This document shows positions 24,298-33,609 of a stretch of 38,977 bases of DNA, piece after piece. The stretch comes from Candidatus Iainarchaeum sp. (lineage in GTDB: Archaea; Iainarchaeota; Iainarchaeia; Iainarchaeales; DTGL01): assembly GCA_026396995.1 (NCBI GenBank), contig JAPLVS010000066.1, positions 1-38,977 on the forward strand, written 5' to 3'. Positions within the stretch are counted from its first letter, which is position 1. Each line of letters starts with the position of its first letter. A program made the translations under genes and the position numbers. Below the pieces are notes generated by a model. That model was not told the origin of the DNA and ran no database searches. It was given only the letters and a program-made list of their open reading frames with translations.

Positions 24298-25260
24298 ATG
24301 GAAATCGAAATGCCCTGGGTGGAAAAGTACAGGCCGAAAAGGCTGGTTGACGTTGTCGGCCAGAAAAATATCGTGGAAAGGCTGCAGAGCTATGTGAACA
24401 AAAGAAATGTCCCCAACATGCTTTTTTCCGGCTCGGCAGGCATCGGGAAAACCTCTTCTTCGATAGCGCTCGCAAAAGAGCTTTTCGGCGAGCCGGGATT
24501 CCAGCAAAACTTTTTGGAACTGAACGCTTCGGATGAGCGCGGCATCGATGTTGTAAGGAATACGATTAAGGATTTTGCGAGAACACTGGCATTCAATGCG
24601 GATTTCAAGATTATTTTTTTGGACGAAGCCGATGCGCTGACCTCGGATGCACAGCAGGCGCTGAGAAGGACAATGGAAAAATACACGAAAACAGCGCGCT
24701 TTATCCTGTCATGCAATTATTCCTCGCGCATCATCGAACCCATACAATCAAGGTGCGTTGTTTTCAGGTTCACGCCATTGCAGTCCGAAGAGATAAAGGG
24801 AAAACTGCTGGAAATTGCAAAAACAGAAAAAGTGGACATCGAGCCGAAAGCAGTGGATGCCATAATTTATGTTTCACAGGGCGATTTGAGGAAAGCAATC
24901 AATATTTTGCAGGGCTCTGCTTTCATGGAAAAAAAGGTCGCAGAGCACACGGTTTATAATGTTTCGAGCAGGGCAAGACCTGAAGAAATCAAGAAAATGA
25001 TTGAACTTTGCTTTAAGCACAAATTCAAAGAGGCAAGGGATTTGCTTGACAAACTGATGTTCGAATACGGCATGAGCGGCGAAGACGTAATACTGCAGCT
25101 TTACAGGACCGCAATGGACATGACTGAAGAAGAGCTGCCGACAAAAAAGAAAATAGAACTGGTGGACATAATCGGCGAATACAATTTCAGAATGGTGCAG
25201 GGCGCAAACGAACGCATCCAAATCGAGGCACTGCTCGCGCAGCTGATGAAGTTCGGGTGA
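24298..25260 (+). CDS. rfcS: Replication factor C small subunit
   Basis: Small subunit of the archaeal clamp loader; four copies join one RFC-L to load PCNA. The 320-residue protein has the opening box WVEKYRPKRL, Walker A SGSAGIGKT at 44-52, Walker B FLDEADAL, the SRC motif IQSRCVVFRF and the C-terminal collar. ATG 24298 is used; a GTG three codons upstream lacks support, while TTGGAGTG provides a ribosome-binding site. Its stop abuts that of the convergent small gene without a gap. Confidence 0.97.
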   Translation: MEIEMPWVEKYRPKRLVDVVGQKNIVERLQSYVNKRNVPNMLFSGSAGIGKTSSSIALAKELFGEPGFQQNFLELNASDERGIDVVRNTIKDFARTLAFNADFKIIFLDEADALTSDAQQALRRTMEKYTKTARFILSCNYSSRIIEPIQSRCVVFRFTPLQSEEIKGKLLEIAKTEKVDIEPKAVDAIIYVSQGDLRKAINILQGSAFMEKKVAEHTVYNVSSRARPEEIKKMIELCFKHKFKEARDLLDKLMFEYGMSGEDVILQLYRTAMDMTEEELPTKKKIELVDIIGEYNFRMVQGANERIQIEALLAQLMKFG

Positions 25261-25605
25261 TTATTGTTTCGGCTCCCACTGAACTTTTATTCCATGTTTT
25301 CTTCCGTAAGTCTGTTCAATGTCCGCAAGACCGCGCTCTAGCGCCATTCTTGGAGTGTAAATCTGTTTAAGCATGCCTGTGAACGTAGTCATTTGCCGGT
25401 CCAGCGTTTGTGGGTTCTCGCCCTTTGTTATCAGCTCGGCCCGAATGCGGTTCCATTCTCCGTCCAAATAACTCTTCCTTGCCCTATCGCTAGCTTCTCT
25501 TAACGCTGCGTCGTGTGCTTTGGACACATCTGCAATTTTCTTGTCAGGCCCTTGTCCTTGTTTTCTAGCTGCTGCCGGTCTAGGCAGTTGTTTATGCACT
25601 CCCAC
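25261..25605 (-). CDS. Small hypothetical protein convergent to rfcS
   Basis: A roughly 114-residue charged, helical protein with no clear family. Start choice: GTG 25605 has GAGGGTGA 5 nt upstream; GTG 25614 is three codons earlier without one. Its stop codon is immediately adjacent to the rfcS stop on the other strand. The C-terminal 'YGRKHGIKVQWEPKQ' and the Lys/Arg-rich beginning hint at nucleic-acid binding, which is inference. Confidence 0.5.
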   Translation of the reverse strand: MGVHKQLPRPAAARKQGQGPDKKIADVSKAHDAALREASDRARKSYLDGEWNRIRAELITKGENPQTLDRQMTTFTGMLKQIYTPRMALERGLADIEQTYGRKHGIKVQWEPKQ

Positions 25606-25674
25606 AAATATCACCCTCAGTCTCGGTTGTATTCCATTATGAATTTACCCCTTTTTGGTATTTTAATTATTTCG

Positions 25675-26907
25675 TTAAAAATCCCCCAATCGCTTCTGGT
25701 GCCTTATCTGGTCCAGCAGTTTGGATTCCTTTTCGTACTGTGCAACAGGCACTTTCAGTTTCATTCCGAGGAACTTGAGGGCAAGCTGGAGGTCGAAGAA
25801 AACAAAAGGCTTGGATTCAAGGGCTTTCCTGACTGTTTCGCGGATGACCCAGACACCCAAAGGCATATTGTAGCCTTGGCCGATTTCCCTGAACACCAGG
25901 GCGGCGGCCTGGCGCTTTTCTTTAACCAAATATTCGGCAACCGCGAGACGGGCGGAATAATATGCGCCTTCCACATTCGAGGCATAATCCTTGCGGCCCT
26001 CGTAGAATTCGTGGTCCTGGATAATGCTGTGCTCTTTCGCATCCGCGGTCCAGGCGCCTCCGGGAAGCCAGCATTCCAGTTGCTCAAAAGACCATTCGCG
26101 GGGAAGAAGGAGGACATAGAATGTGTTGTCTAAGTAAGTGGAATGGAAGAGGCGGATTTCGCCCAATTGCTGGAAAGATTTGACCTTTGTGTCGATTATT
26201 TTTTCGCTTATGTTTGAATCGATTGCGGAAATCGCCCAGCGTGTGGGAACAAGCTTGCGGTTTTTTTCAACTCCGAGAGTGCCCGCGCTGAGCAACTTGT
26301 AGAGAAAGGAAATTGGGAAACCGGAATCGTACAATTCCATTACGGCCGTCATGGATTTGACATTAATGTCGGCATTCAAATAATCCACTTTTTGCGGTAT
26401 TTTGGGGTTTTCTGTGAGCTTAATGCTTTTCAGTGGCGCGCGCGGACCTATGGGGGCGACAGATTCGTGAAATGAAAGGATTGGCTCTGGCTTTTTGAAT
26501 AATGATTCTTCCACATTGACCGGCTTGAAGCTCATTACCAGTTCCTGCATTGTGGACAGTTTCTGGTCTGGCAGGGAAGCCTCTTTTGCCTTGAATTTTT
26601 TTCCGGAACCTATCAGTGATTCGCGGAAGGAAAGAATGTCCTGGTCTGAAAGGCCAAACCATTGTTCGGGAGCATCAAGGATTGCTGCGTTCGGTTCCAC
26701 TGTCGTCGGGCTCAGCGCGGAGACAGTGATGTTAGGATAATTGTGCCATGAAATGAATATTCCGGGGGGCGAGCTTCCGTAGAAATCAGTGCCCTTGATG
26801 CGCGAGGTGGCGCGCGAGCGCGCGGAATGCCTTTCAAGGACAGGGCAGTAGGATAGGCCGCAAAGGAGCTTTCCCTTGCATTTCACGCACAATTTCGGGT
26901 CAAGCAT
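25675..26907 (-). CDS. nreA: Nre family DNA repair protein
   Basis: Archaeal repair factor of the Nre family, implicated in recovery from DNA damage together with PCNA. The 410-residue protein has a Cys cluster at the N-terminus (CVKCKGKLLCGLSYC, zinc-ribbon-like), the conserved 'SSPPGIFISWHNYPNITVSALSP' region, and the family's C-terminal domain. The final residues HQKRLGDF form a QxxLxxF PIP-like motif for PCNA binding, exactly at the end as in characterised Nre proteins. ATG 26907 is the natural start. It is divergent from thrS over a 75-nt AT-rich spacer. Confidence 0.9.
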   Translation of the reverse strand: MLDPKLCVKCKGKLLCGLSYCPVLERHSARSRATSRIKGTDFYGSSPPGIFISWHNYPNITVSALSPTTVEPNAAILDAPEQWFGLSDQDILSFRESLIGSGKKFKAKEASLPDQKLSTMQELVMSFKPVNVEESLFKKPEPILSFHESVAPIGPRAPLKSIKLTENPKIPQKVDYLNADINVKSMTAVMELYDSGFPISFLYKLLSAGTLGVEKNRKLVPTRWAISAIDSNISEKIIDTKVKSFQQLGEIRLFHSTYLDNTFYVLLLPREWSFEQLECWLPGGAWTADAKEHSIIQDHEFYEGRKDYASNVEGAYYSARLAVAEYLVKEKRQAAALVFREIGQGYNMPLGVWVIRETVRKALESKPFVFFDLQLALKFLGMKLKVPVAQYEKESKLLDQIRHQKRLGDF

Positions 26908-26982
26908 TCAAACACACCAACCAATATAATTATAATAATCAATCAATTAAAAGAATATTAAAGGCATTAGGGGTCGTTTCCT

Positions 26983-28695
26983 TTGGAAAGAGAAAAACTT
27001 GAAACTTTATGGCATTCGTCATCGCATGTGATGGCGGATGCGGTCAGGCAGATTTTTCCGAACGCAAAGTTAGGCATCGGGCCGGCTGCAAGGGAAGGAT
27101 TCTATTATGATTTTGATGTGGAAAAGCCTTTTGCGGCAGAAGACCTTGAAAAAATCGAAAAGGCAATGAAGGAAATTGTAAAGAAGAATTACAAATTTGA
27201 CAGGAAAGAAATTTCAAAGGGCGAAGCGGAAAAGCAGTTCGCAAAAGAGCCCTACAAGCTGGAGCTGATTGAAGGGCTGGAAGGGCAGACAATAAGCACT
27301 TATTCCCACGGCGCATTCACTGACCTTTGCAGGGGCCCGCATGTGCAGAGCACAGGTGAAATAAAGGCTGTGAAATTGCTGAGGACAGCGGGGGCATACT
27401 GGAGAGGCAGCGAAAAGAACAAGATGCTGCAAAGGATTTACGGAATCAGTTTCCCAAGCGAGCAGGAGCTCCAGGAATACCTGAAAAAACAGAAAGAGAT
27501 AGGGGAAAGGAACCATATCAAAATCGGAAAAGATTTGGATCTTTTCTCAATCCATGTCGAAGCGCCTGGGATGCCTTTCTTCCACGACAAGGGCATGATT
27601 GTATTGGATGAAATAGTGGAATTCTGGAAGGAAGAGCACCGCAAGAGAGGCTACGAGATTGTAACCACGCCGATGATTTTGAACAAGAGCCTGTGGCTGC
27701 AGTCAGGGCACTGGGACCACTACAAGGACAACATGTTTTTCACTGAAATCGAAGAGCAGGAATTCGCAGTTAAGCCGATGAACTGCCCTGGCGGCATTTT
27801 GATTTTCAGCGAGAAAAGGCATTCGTACAGGGAACTGCCGATAAAAATGGCAGAGCTTGGAATCGTGCACCGCAACGAGAGAAGCGGTGTCTTGAACGGC
27901 CTGTTCAGGGTGCGGAAATTCACCCAGGACGATGCGCACATTTACTGCACCGAAGCCCAGCTGAAGGACGAAATAAAAAAAGTCATCGAACTGACCAAAG
28001 TCCTGTATTCGGCTTTCGGCTTCAATGAATACCAGGTGGAATTGAGCACAAAGCCAGAGAAGGCGATGGGCTCGGATGAAACCTGGGAGCACGCGACAAA
28101 ATCGCTGAAAGCAGCGTTGAACGAGATGGGCATCCAGTTCAAGGTGAATCCTGGCGAGGGCGCTTTTTACGGCCCGAAAATAGATTTCCATATCAAGGAC
28201 GCGCTTGAAAGGAACTGGCAGTGCGGCACAATACAGGTCGATTTTTCGATGCCTGAAAAATTCGATATGTATTACATAGGCGAAGACGACAAAAAGCACA
28301 GGCCTGTGATGATTCATCGCGCGCTACTCGGCTCCCTTGAAAGGTTTTTCGGGGTGCTGCTTGAAAATTATGCCGGCGCGCTCCCGCTGTGGCTGAGCCC
28401 TGTGCAGGCAAAAGTGATTGCGCTTGCAGACAGGCATTCGGAGTATGTTGAAAAAATCGCAGCGGAAATGAGGGCAAAAGGCATAAGGGTTGAAACAGAC
28501 GTGAGGAACGAAAGCGTTTCAAAAAAGGTCAGGGAAGCGCAAATGCAGAAAATTCCGTACATTCTTGTGGCCGGAGATTTGGAGGCAGGCAAGAATGCAG
28601 CCACTATAAGGAAGCGCTCGGGTGAGCTTGAAAAAGAAGTGCCGGTGCAAAAATTCATCGAAAGAATGCTTGCAGAAATCAAAGAAAAGAAATGA
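26983..28695 (+). CDS. thrS: Threonyl-tRNA synthetase, bacterial type, without TGS domain
   Basis: Attaches threonine to tRNA-Thr. The 570-residue protein starts directly in the N2 editing domain (HSSSHVMADAV and TDLCRGPH supply the editing His/Cys residues) and has the class II catalytic core with zinc ligands in KPMNCPGG, DDAHIYC and MIHRALLGS, then the C-terminal anticodon domain. The TGS domain usual in bacterial ThrRS is absent. The only usable start is TTG 26983, because no ATG precedes the editing motif; AGGGGT stands 9 nt upstream. Archaeal ThrRS normally carries an unrelated editing domain, so this gene was probably acquired from bacteria. Confidence 0.95.
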   Translation: MEREKLETLWHSSSHVMADAVRQIFPNAKLGIGPAAREGFYYDFDVEKPFAAEDLEKIEKAMKEIVKKNYKFDRKEISKGEAEKQFAKEPYKLELIEGLEGQTISTYSHGAFTDLCRGPHVQSTGEIKAVKLLRTAGAYWRGSEKNKMLQRIYGISFPSEQELQEYLKKQKEIGERNHIKIGKDLDLFSIHVEAPGMPFFHDKGMIVLDEIVEFWKEEHRKRGYEIVTTPMILNKSLWLQSGHWDHYKDNMFFTEIEEQEFAVKPMNCPGGILIFSEKRHSYRELPIKMAELGIVHRNERSGVLNGLFRVRKFTQDDAHIYCTEAQLKDEIKKVIELTKVLYSAFGFNEYQVELSTKPEKAMGSDETWEHATKSLKAALNEMGIQFKVNPGEGAFYGPKIDFHIKDALERNWQCGTIQVDFSMPEKFDMYYIGEDDKKHRPVMIHRALLGSLERFFGVLLENYAGALPLWLSPVQAKVIALADRHSEYVEKIAAEMRAKGIRVETDVRNESVSKKVREAQMQKIPYILVAGDLEAGKNAATIRKRSGELEKEVPVQKFIERMLAEIKEKK

Positions 28696-28753
28696 TTGCC
28701 AAGCCGAACATTAAATTTTTATATTCGAAAGGCGTTCTGTTATTGGTGCCACG

Positions 28754-30697
28754 ATGGTGCAGAACGACTACTTGAAAGACTTAATCGAAAAGGCCAAAAA
28801 AAGCCCTAAAAAGCCAGATGCAGATTTCGCTTTCACTGAAGACGAGGGCATGGGCATCCCGCCTGCAGGTCCGGGAGAGCAGTCAGGCGAAGAAGACCTC
28901 GAAAGGAAAATCAGCGCTGTAAGGGAAGGCCTGAAAAAGGAATTGGGCGATGAATTTGAGCCTGCGCAAAAAAGGCAGCAGGCAGTGCCGAAGGCAAAAC
29001 CGGCTGCATTTGAAAGGCCGGTTGCTGAAAAAGAGCCGGAGATAACAGATGCCGAATCGATTTTTGATGATTTTGAAAAACCGCCTGAGCTGGCAAGGCC
29101 GCAGGTGCAGACGCCGCGGAAAAAAATAGAAGATGCCCTGGAAATACCTCCAGCAGAGGAAGGACCGCCTGAACAGCCGATGTCAAGCGCAGAAAACGCA
29201 ATCGAAGGCACCGAACTGGAAAGCGAAACCCAGAAAATGTTCGAATCTGCGAACAAGATTGAAGTGGAATCCTACGGCAACGGAATCAAAATCTACAAGA
29301 TTCCGGGGGAAAAACTATTGTATTATTATGTGCCTGTGCCGAGGCCGACAGGGAGCGAGAAAAGGATTATCCGCACAATCAAGGAAGCGGCCACAAGGCT
29401 TATCACAATTTCACCATATAAAATCCGCGACCCCGAGCAGAGAAGGTCTGTTTACAGGCAGAGAATCCTTGACATTCTGCAGTCTGCGCCTGAAATCCAG
29501 ATTCCGAAAGGCAAAATGAATTTTTATACCGAGGCAGTGATAAGGGAAATGGTGGGTTACGGCCTTATCGACCAGCTTGTAAGGGATGACAGGCTTGAGG
29601 AAATAATGATCACCGGCGATAAAAAACCGGTGTTTGTTTTCCACAGGGATTACGAAATGATGAAAACAAACATTGAGTTTTACACCGAAGAAGAGGTTGT
29701 CGATTTGATTAACAGGGTCGGAAGGGAAATAGGGAGGAGAGTGGACTTTTCCTCGCCGTTGCTTGATGCAAGGCTGCCGGACGGCAGCAGGGTGAATGCC
29801 ACAATAAAGCCGATAAGCGTTTCCGGCCCAACCCTTACAATCAGGAAATTCCGCGCAGACCCTTTTTCGATTGTTGACCTCGTAAACTTCGGCACCATTA
29901 ACACTGAAGTTGCCGCATTCCTCTGGCTTGCGGTCGAAGGCGTTGAAACAAGGCCTGCCAACATACTGATTGCGGGAGGCACAGGAAGCGGAAAAACAAC
30001 ATTGCTGAACGTGCTTGCATCCTTTATTCCGGTCACTGAAAGGGTTATCAGCATAGAGGACACCGCGGAACTGAATTTGCCTTTGGAGCACTGGATTAGG
30101 TTCGAGGCAAGGCCGCCAGGCCTTGAAAACAAGGGCGAAATTACTCTTGATATTCTGACAAAAAATTCCCTCAGGATGAGGCCTGACAGGATTATGGTGG
30201 GTGAAATCAGGCACGACGAGGCATTCACTCTTTTCACTGCAATGAACACAGGCCATGACGGCTCTCTTGGAACTGTGCATGCAAACACTGCGCAGGAAAC
30301 TCTGGTGAGAGTGACAAACCCACCTATGAATGTGCCTGAAACAATGCTTTCAGGCCTTAACTTTATACTTGTGGAAAACAGGCTGCACGACAGGAAAAAA
30401 GGCACCATCAGGAGAGTTACCGAAATAAGCGAAGTCGGGGGGGTTCTTGAAGGCAAGGCCCAGGTGCAGGCAATCTATGAATGGGACGCGGTCAAGGACG
30501 ACCTGAGGAAAACAGGGGTGCCATGCAATTATTTGAGGGAACTCGGAAGGCTTTCAGGCATGACAGCACAGCAGCTCGAAAAGGAATTGAAGAAAAGGCA
30601 GTTGTTCCTTGAAAATATGGTGAAAAGCAAGACGCGCTCGATAACTGAAACATCCGCAAGGATGAAATCGTTCCTGCTCGCGGAGAGTGAGAAATAA
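28754..30697 (+). CDS. Type IV pilus/secretion ATPase (archaeal PilB/GspE-TadA-like)
   Basis: Hexameric ATPase that drives pilin assembly at the inner face of the membrane. The 647-residue protein has about 170 N-terminal residues rich in Pro, Glu and Lys with low complexity, then the N2 domain and the ATPase core: Walker A GGTGSGKTTLL near residue 407, an Asp box, Walker B 'RPDRIMVGEIRHDE', and the His box 'GHDGSLGTVHANTAQ'. It is the first gene of the pilus operon; the platform gene starts 1 nt before its stop ends. The TATA-like ATTAAATTTTTATA (about 28708-28720) lies upstream. Confidence 0.94.
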   Translation: MVQNDYLKDLIEKAKKSPKKPDADFAFTEDEGMGIPPAGPGEQSGEEDLERKISAVREGLKKELGDEFEPAQKRQQAVPKAKPAAFERPVAEKEPEITDAESIFDDFEKPPELARPQVQTPRKKIEDALEIPPAEEGPPEQPMSSAENAIEGTELESETQKMFESANKIEVESYGNGIKIYKIPGEKLLYYYVPVPRPTGSEKRIIRTIKEAATRLITISPYKIRDPEQRRSVYRQRILDILQSAPEIQIPKGKMNFYTEAVIREMVGYGLIDQLVRDDRLEEIMITGDKKPVFVFHRDYEMMKTNIEFYTEEEVVDLINRVGREIGRRVDFSSPLLDARLPDGSRVNATIKPISVSGPTLTIRKFRADPFSIVDLVNFGTINTEVAAFLWLAVEGVETRPANILIAGGTGSGKTTLLNVLASFIPVTERVISIEDTAELNLPLEHWIRFEARPPGLENKGEITLDILTKNSLRMRPDRIMVGEIRHDEAFTLFTAMNTGHDGSLGTVHANTAQETLVRVTNPPMNVPETMLSGLNFILVENRLHDRKKGTIRRVTEISEVGGVLEGKAQVQAIYEWDAVKDDLRKTGVPCNYLRELGRLSGMTAQQLEKELKKRQLFLENMVKSKTRSITETSARMKSFLLAESEK

Positions 30698-31836
30698 TGC
30701 CGCTCGGGTTCGGGAAAGGAGAAGAGAAAGAGACCACGATGGAATCCTCAAAAGACGCCGAAAAGGCCGACATGGAAAAAGTCGAAAAAATCGTGGAAAA
30801 AATGAGGAAAAAGTATTCGGCGCAGGGAATGACCTACGGCGAGGACACAGGCAAAATGAGCGAGCTCCGCGGCATCATTTCAGGCAGCGGGGAAAAAAGC
30901 CTTGAAGTGCAGAAAATCGAGGATTTGAAGGATTCGGACAGCAAAATGGTAAGCGGCCTGGGCATCCTTTACCTTAAGCTAGGCTTCATAACCGCAGCAT
31001 TCTATAAGCTGTTTGAAAAGCTGCCCTGGTCGAAACAGATAGAATATTACCTTTACTCTGCGGACATGCGCTATTCCGGGAAGCAGTGGCTTGCGCTCAC
31101 GACAATAGCGTCTTTGATCGCATTCACGTTCATCCTTATCGTCTTGCTCCTGAGCATGCCGTTCACCAACTTGCCTTTATGGATTTCCTTGTTCCTTTCG
31201 TTCCTTGCCTTCGGCTTTGCCGCGGTTATAATGGGCCTTATCCCAAAACAGAGGGCGCAGACAAGGGGAAAAATGATAAGCAGGGAACTGCCTTTCGCCC
31301 TGAGGCATATCGCAACACAGCTCAGCGCCGGCATCGGATTGTACAGGACACTGCAGACAGTGGCAAGCGCGGACTACGGCGCGCTGAGCGAGGAATTCAG
31401 CCGCACAATCACGGAAATCGAGGAAGGCACTGACACGCAGGTCGCATTAAGGCACCTTGCACTGCGCACAGAGTCAAGCGCGCTCAGGAATGCATTGATG
31501 CACACAATCCGCGCGCTGAAAACAGGCGGCAACCTTTCAAACATCATGAACGAAATCGCAGAGGACGTTTCCTTCGAATTAAGGATGAAAATGAGGGAGT
31601 TCGGGGAAAAAATGAATTTTTTGGGCGTGATATTGATTTTCATGGCGATAGTTCTGCCTGTGTTTGTGGCAATCCTCGGCGGGGTAAGGAACTCGCCAAT
31701 AAGTTCAATGGTGGACAGCGGCTTCAAGTCTATTCCGCTGACACCCGACGTAATCCTGATATTTTATGTGATTGTCATGCCGGCCATACTTTTATGGCTC
31801 TTCATGTTCATCATGATGATTCAGCCGCATGTATAA
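30697..31836 (+). CDS. Pilus platform protein, TadC/GspF type (first copy)
   Basis: A 379-residue polytopic membrane protein that anchors the ATPase and pilus base. A charged N-terminus (about 1-80) precedes two helices ('LIAFTFILIVLLLSM', 'ISLFLSFLAFGFAAVIMG'), a GspF cytoplasmic domain with 'LPFALRHIATQLSAGIGLYRTLQ', and two further helices near the C-terminus. Its ATG overlaps the ATPase stop (TAATG). A second platform gene starts 9 nt after its stop, so this operon has two non-identical platform subunits, as in Tad-like systems. Confidence 0.9.
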   Translation: MPLGFGKGEEKETTMESSKDAEKADMEKVEKIVEKMRKKYSAQGMTYGEDTGKMSELRGIISGSGEKSLEVQKIEDLKDSDSKMVSGLGILYLKLGFITAAFYKLFEKLPWSKQIEYYLYSADMRYSGKQWLALTTIASLIAFTFILIVLLLSMPFTNLPLWISLFLSFLAFGFAAVIMGLIPKQRAQTRGKMISRELPFALRHIATQLSAGIGLYRTLQTVASADYGALSEEFSRTITEIEEGTDTQVALRHLALRTESSALRNALMHTIRALKTGGNLSNIMNEIAEDVSFELRMKMREFGEKMNFLGVILIFMAIVLPVFVAILGGVRNSPISSMVDSGFKSIPLTPDVILIFYVIVMPAILLWLFMFIMMIQPHV

Positions 31837-31845
31837 GGTGAAAAA

Positions 31846-32898
31846 ATGGGATTTAAGGAAATCATGGCAGTATACACAGAATACCTGAGGCAGATAAGGT
31901 GGCCTTTCAAGCCGGTGGCATGGATAGGAATATCATTCGTGATGGCGGCCGGAGTCGCATTAGTGCTGGCAATACTGTTCGGCCTTTTCTCTTTCATATT
32001 CCCCGGGTTCCAGCTCATTGCAATTCACAAGGTCCACAGCCTCCTTATGTCGATTATCAGTTTCCTGGTGGTTTTCGACCTCATGATAGGTTACCCCTAC
32101 CTGAAGGCGACGCGGAGAACTGACAGCATAGAAAACAATCTGCCTGACGCACTCAAACAGATGGCCGATACCCTTAAGGCCGGAGGCACATTTGAATACG
32201 CGCTGAGGGGGATAAGCACAAGCGAATACGGCCCACTGACCGAAGAAATGAACAATGTCCTCAGGAGGCTCGAAGAAGGCGAAAATTTGGAGAATTCGCT
32301 GAAAGGGTTTTCGCGGAACATCACAAGCAGGGTTGTGACAAGGGCTGTCAATATTATCCTGGACTCAATTGCAGCAGGCGCAAGCCTTGCCGACATCCTT
32401 GACGAAATTGCAGATGACGTTAAAGCAAACCAGAGGGTAATCAATGAAAGGAAAAGCAGCACGTTGATGCAGGTGCTTTTCATGGTTTCCGCAGGCGCAT
32501 TCGTGTCGCCTTTCATTTTCGGGCTGGTAATTTCGATAGTGGGTTTTTTGATGTCAAATGCCTCGGTTATGCTGAGCTCGACCACCAGCGGGCCCTGCTT
32601 CGAATATTGCCAGGGCAACAGTAGCATGCAGTTGCAGTGCGAGAAAATACAGGAGCCCACGCTTTCCTGCGCGAGCAGTTTATGCCCGACCGATTACTGG
32701 CAATGCCTGACAGACTCGCTGATGCTCTATGTGGCATTATACATAATAATCGAGATAGTGGCAATCGGGCTGATGATTGCGCTTGTGCGGGAAGGAAAGA
32801 TTACCAAAAGCTTTATATACATCCCAATACTCTTATTAATAGCGTATATCATATTCTTTGTGTCGAATGTCTTGACGCAGGGATTTTTTGGAGGCTAA
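31846..32898 (+). CDS. Pilus platform protein, TadC/GspF type, with Cys-rich loop (second copy)
   Basis: A 350-residue GspF/TadC-like membrane protein: two N-terminal helices, a cytoplasmic domain with 'LPDALKQMADTLKAGGTFEYALRGIS', and two to three C-terminal helices. Between the last helices it has an extra loop (about residues 249-290) holding six cysteines (GPCFEYC, QLQC, LSC, SLCPTDYWQC), probably outside the cell. The YWxC ending is shared with the protein at 20838. The gene follows the first platform gene and precedes the pilins by only a few bases. Confidence 0.9.
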   Translation: MGFKEIMAVYTEYLRQIRWPFKPVAWIGISFVMAAGVALVLAILFGLFSFIFPGFQLIAIHKVHSLLMSIISFLVVFDLMIGYPYLKATRRTDSIENNLPDALKQMADTLKAGGTFEYALRGISTSEYGPLTEEMNNVLRRLEEGENLENSLKGFSRNITSRVVTRAVNIILDSIAAGASLADILDEIADDVKANQRVINERKSSTLMQVLFMVSAGAFVSPFIFGLVISIVGFLMSNASVMLSSTTSGPCFEYCQGNSSMQLQCEKIQEPTLSCASSLCPTDYWQCLTDSLMLYVALYIIIEIVAIGLMIALVREGKITKSFIYIPILLLIAYIIFFVSNVLTQGFFGG

Positions 32899-32901
32899 AA
32901 A

Positions 32902-33051
32902 ATGCTTAAAGAGGAAAAAGCTCAAACCTCTCTCGAATATCTGTTAATCCTTGGAGGGGCAGTGGCGGCGGCTACGGCAATAGGCGTTTACCTGAAGAGC
33001 GTGCCAAAGGCAACCGGGGCCCAGATAAAAAAAGTCTATGAAACCACCTAG
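32902..33051 (+). CDS. Short class III signal peptide pilin
   Basis: A 49-residue prepilin starting ATG 32902, 3 nt after the platform gene stop. The N-terminus KAQTSLEYLLILGGAVAAAT carries QxSxE followed by a hydrophobic helix; only about 40 residues would remain after cleavage, so it is almost all helix. Too short for many gene callers. Likely part of the pilus fibre or tip. Confidence 0.75.
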   Translation: MLKEEKAQTSLEYLLILGGAVAAATAIGVYLKSVPKATGAQIKKVYETT

Positions 33052-33077
33052 ACCCCTTAAAAAACGGAGGGAAAAAA

Positions 33078-33395
33078 ATGAATTTCAAAGGACAAGGCGC
33101 ACTGGAATACCTTTTAATGATCGGCGGAGGCCTTGCAGTGGCGGCAATAGTGCTGGTGTTCCTGTTCCAGGGGATTCAGGGTAACACATGCTCCAACGCC
33201 AAAAAGCAGGTTGAATCGCTCTGCAACGCAAACCCAGACTCAGTCTCGTGCACATCATCCATCACAGGTGACGTTTCACAGAACTGGCCCGGAAGCGTTG
33301 ACTGCACATGGTATGTTAATGCAACCACTGGCGAAAGCAAGTGCATCTCAAAGAGGACTGCCATCGAATGGAGCGGCTTCTCCGGCTGCCCGTGA
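33078..33395 (+). CDS. Class III signal peptide pilin, Cys-rich
   Basis: A 105-residue prepilin whose N-terminus FKGQGALEYLLMIGGGLAV has the class III pattern (QxxxEYL) and a helix. The mature part has six cysteines in a short domain, consistent with three disulfides outside the cell. A GGAGGG ribosome-binding site precedes ATG 33078. Probably the major or a structural pilin of this operon, judging by position and size. Confidence 0.85.
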   Translation: MNFKGQGALEYLLMIGGGLAVAAIVLVFLFQGIQGNTCSNAKKQVESLCNANPDSVSCTSSITGDVSQNWPGSVDCTWYVNATTGESKCISKRTAIEWSGFSGCP

Positions 33396-33435
33396 ATGTT
33401 GCGGCGACCGCTTGACTTTTAAGGGTGTGATGCAG

Positions 33436-33609
33436 ATGGAAGAAAGGGCACAGGTTTCATTCGACTACCTGATACTGCTGACATTCGTGATAGGCCTTGT
33501 GATGGTGGTTTCAGTTCTTGTGACCGCTATCCAGGGCATAGCGGACAGATCCATTGCAAAAGTCCGGAACTACAGCGATTCGACCCTTTCTTCCATACTT
33601 AAGGGCTGA
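33436..33609 (+). CDS. Small pilin, tandem duplicate A
   Basis: A 57-residue prepilin: MEERAQVSFDYLILLTFVIG has the class III motif with Asp replacing Glu (QxSxD). ATG 33436 has AGGGTGTG about 9 nt upstream; ATG 33430 two codons earlier is possible. It shares a 72-nt identical block with the next gene. Confidence 0.7.
   Translation: MEERAQVSFDYLILLTFVIGLVMVVSVLVTAIQGIADRSIAKVRNYSDSTLSSILKG

Noticed and set aside
29411-30280. Long minus-strand ORF opposite the pilus ATPase
   Set aside because: Shadow of the ATPase core; its His/Arg/Phe-rich composition is typical of antisense frames.
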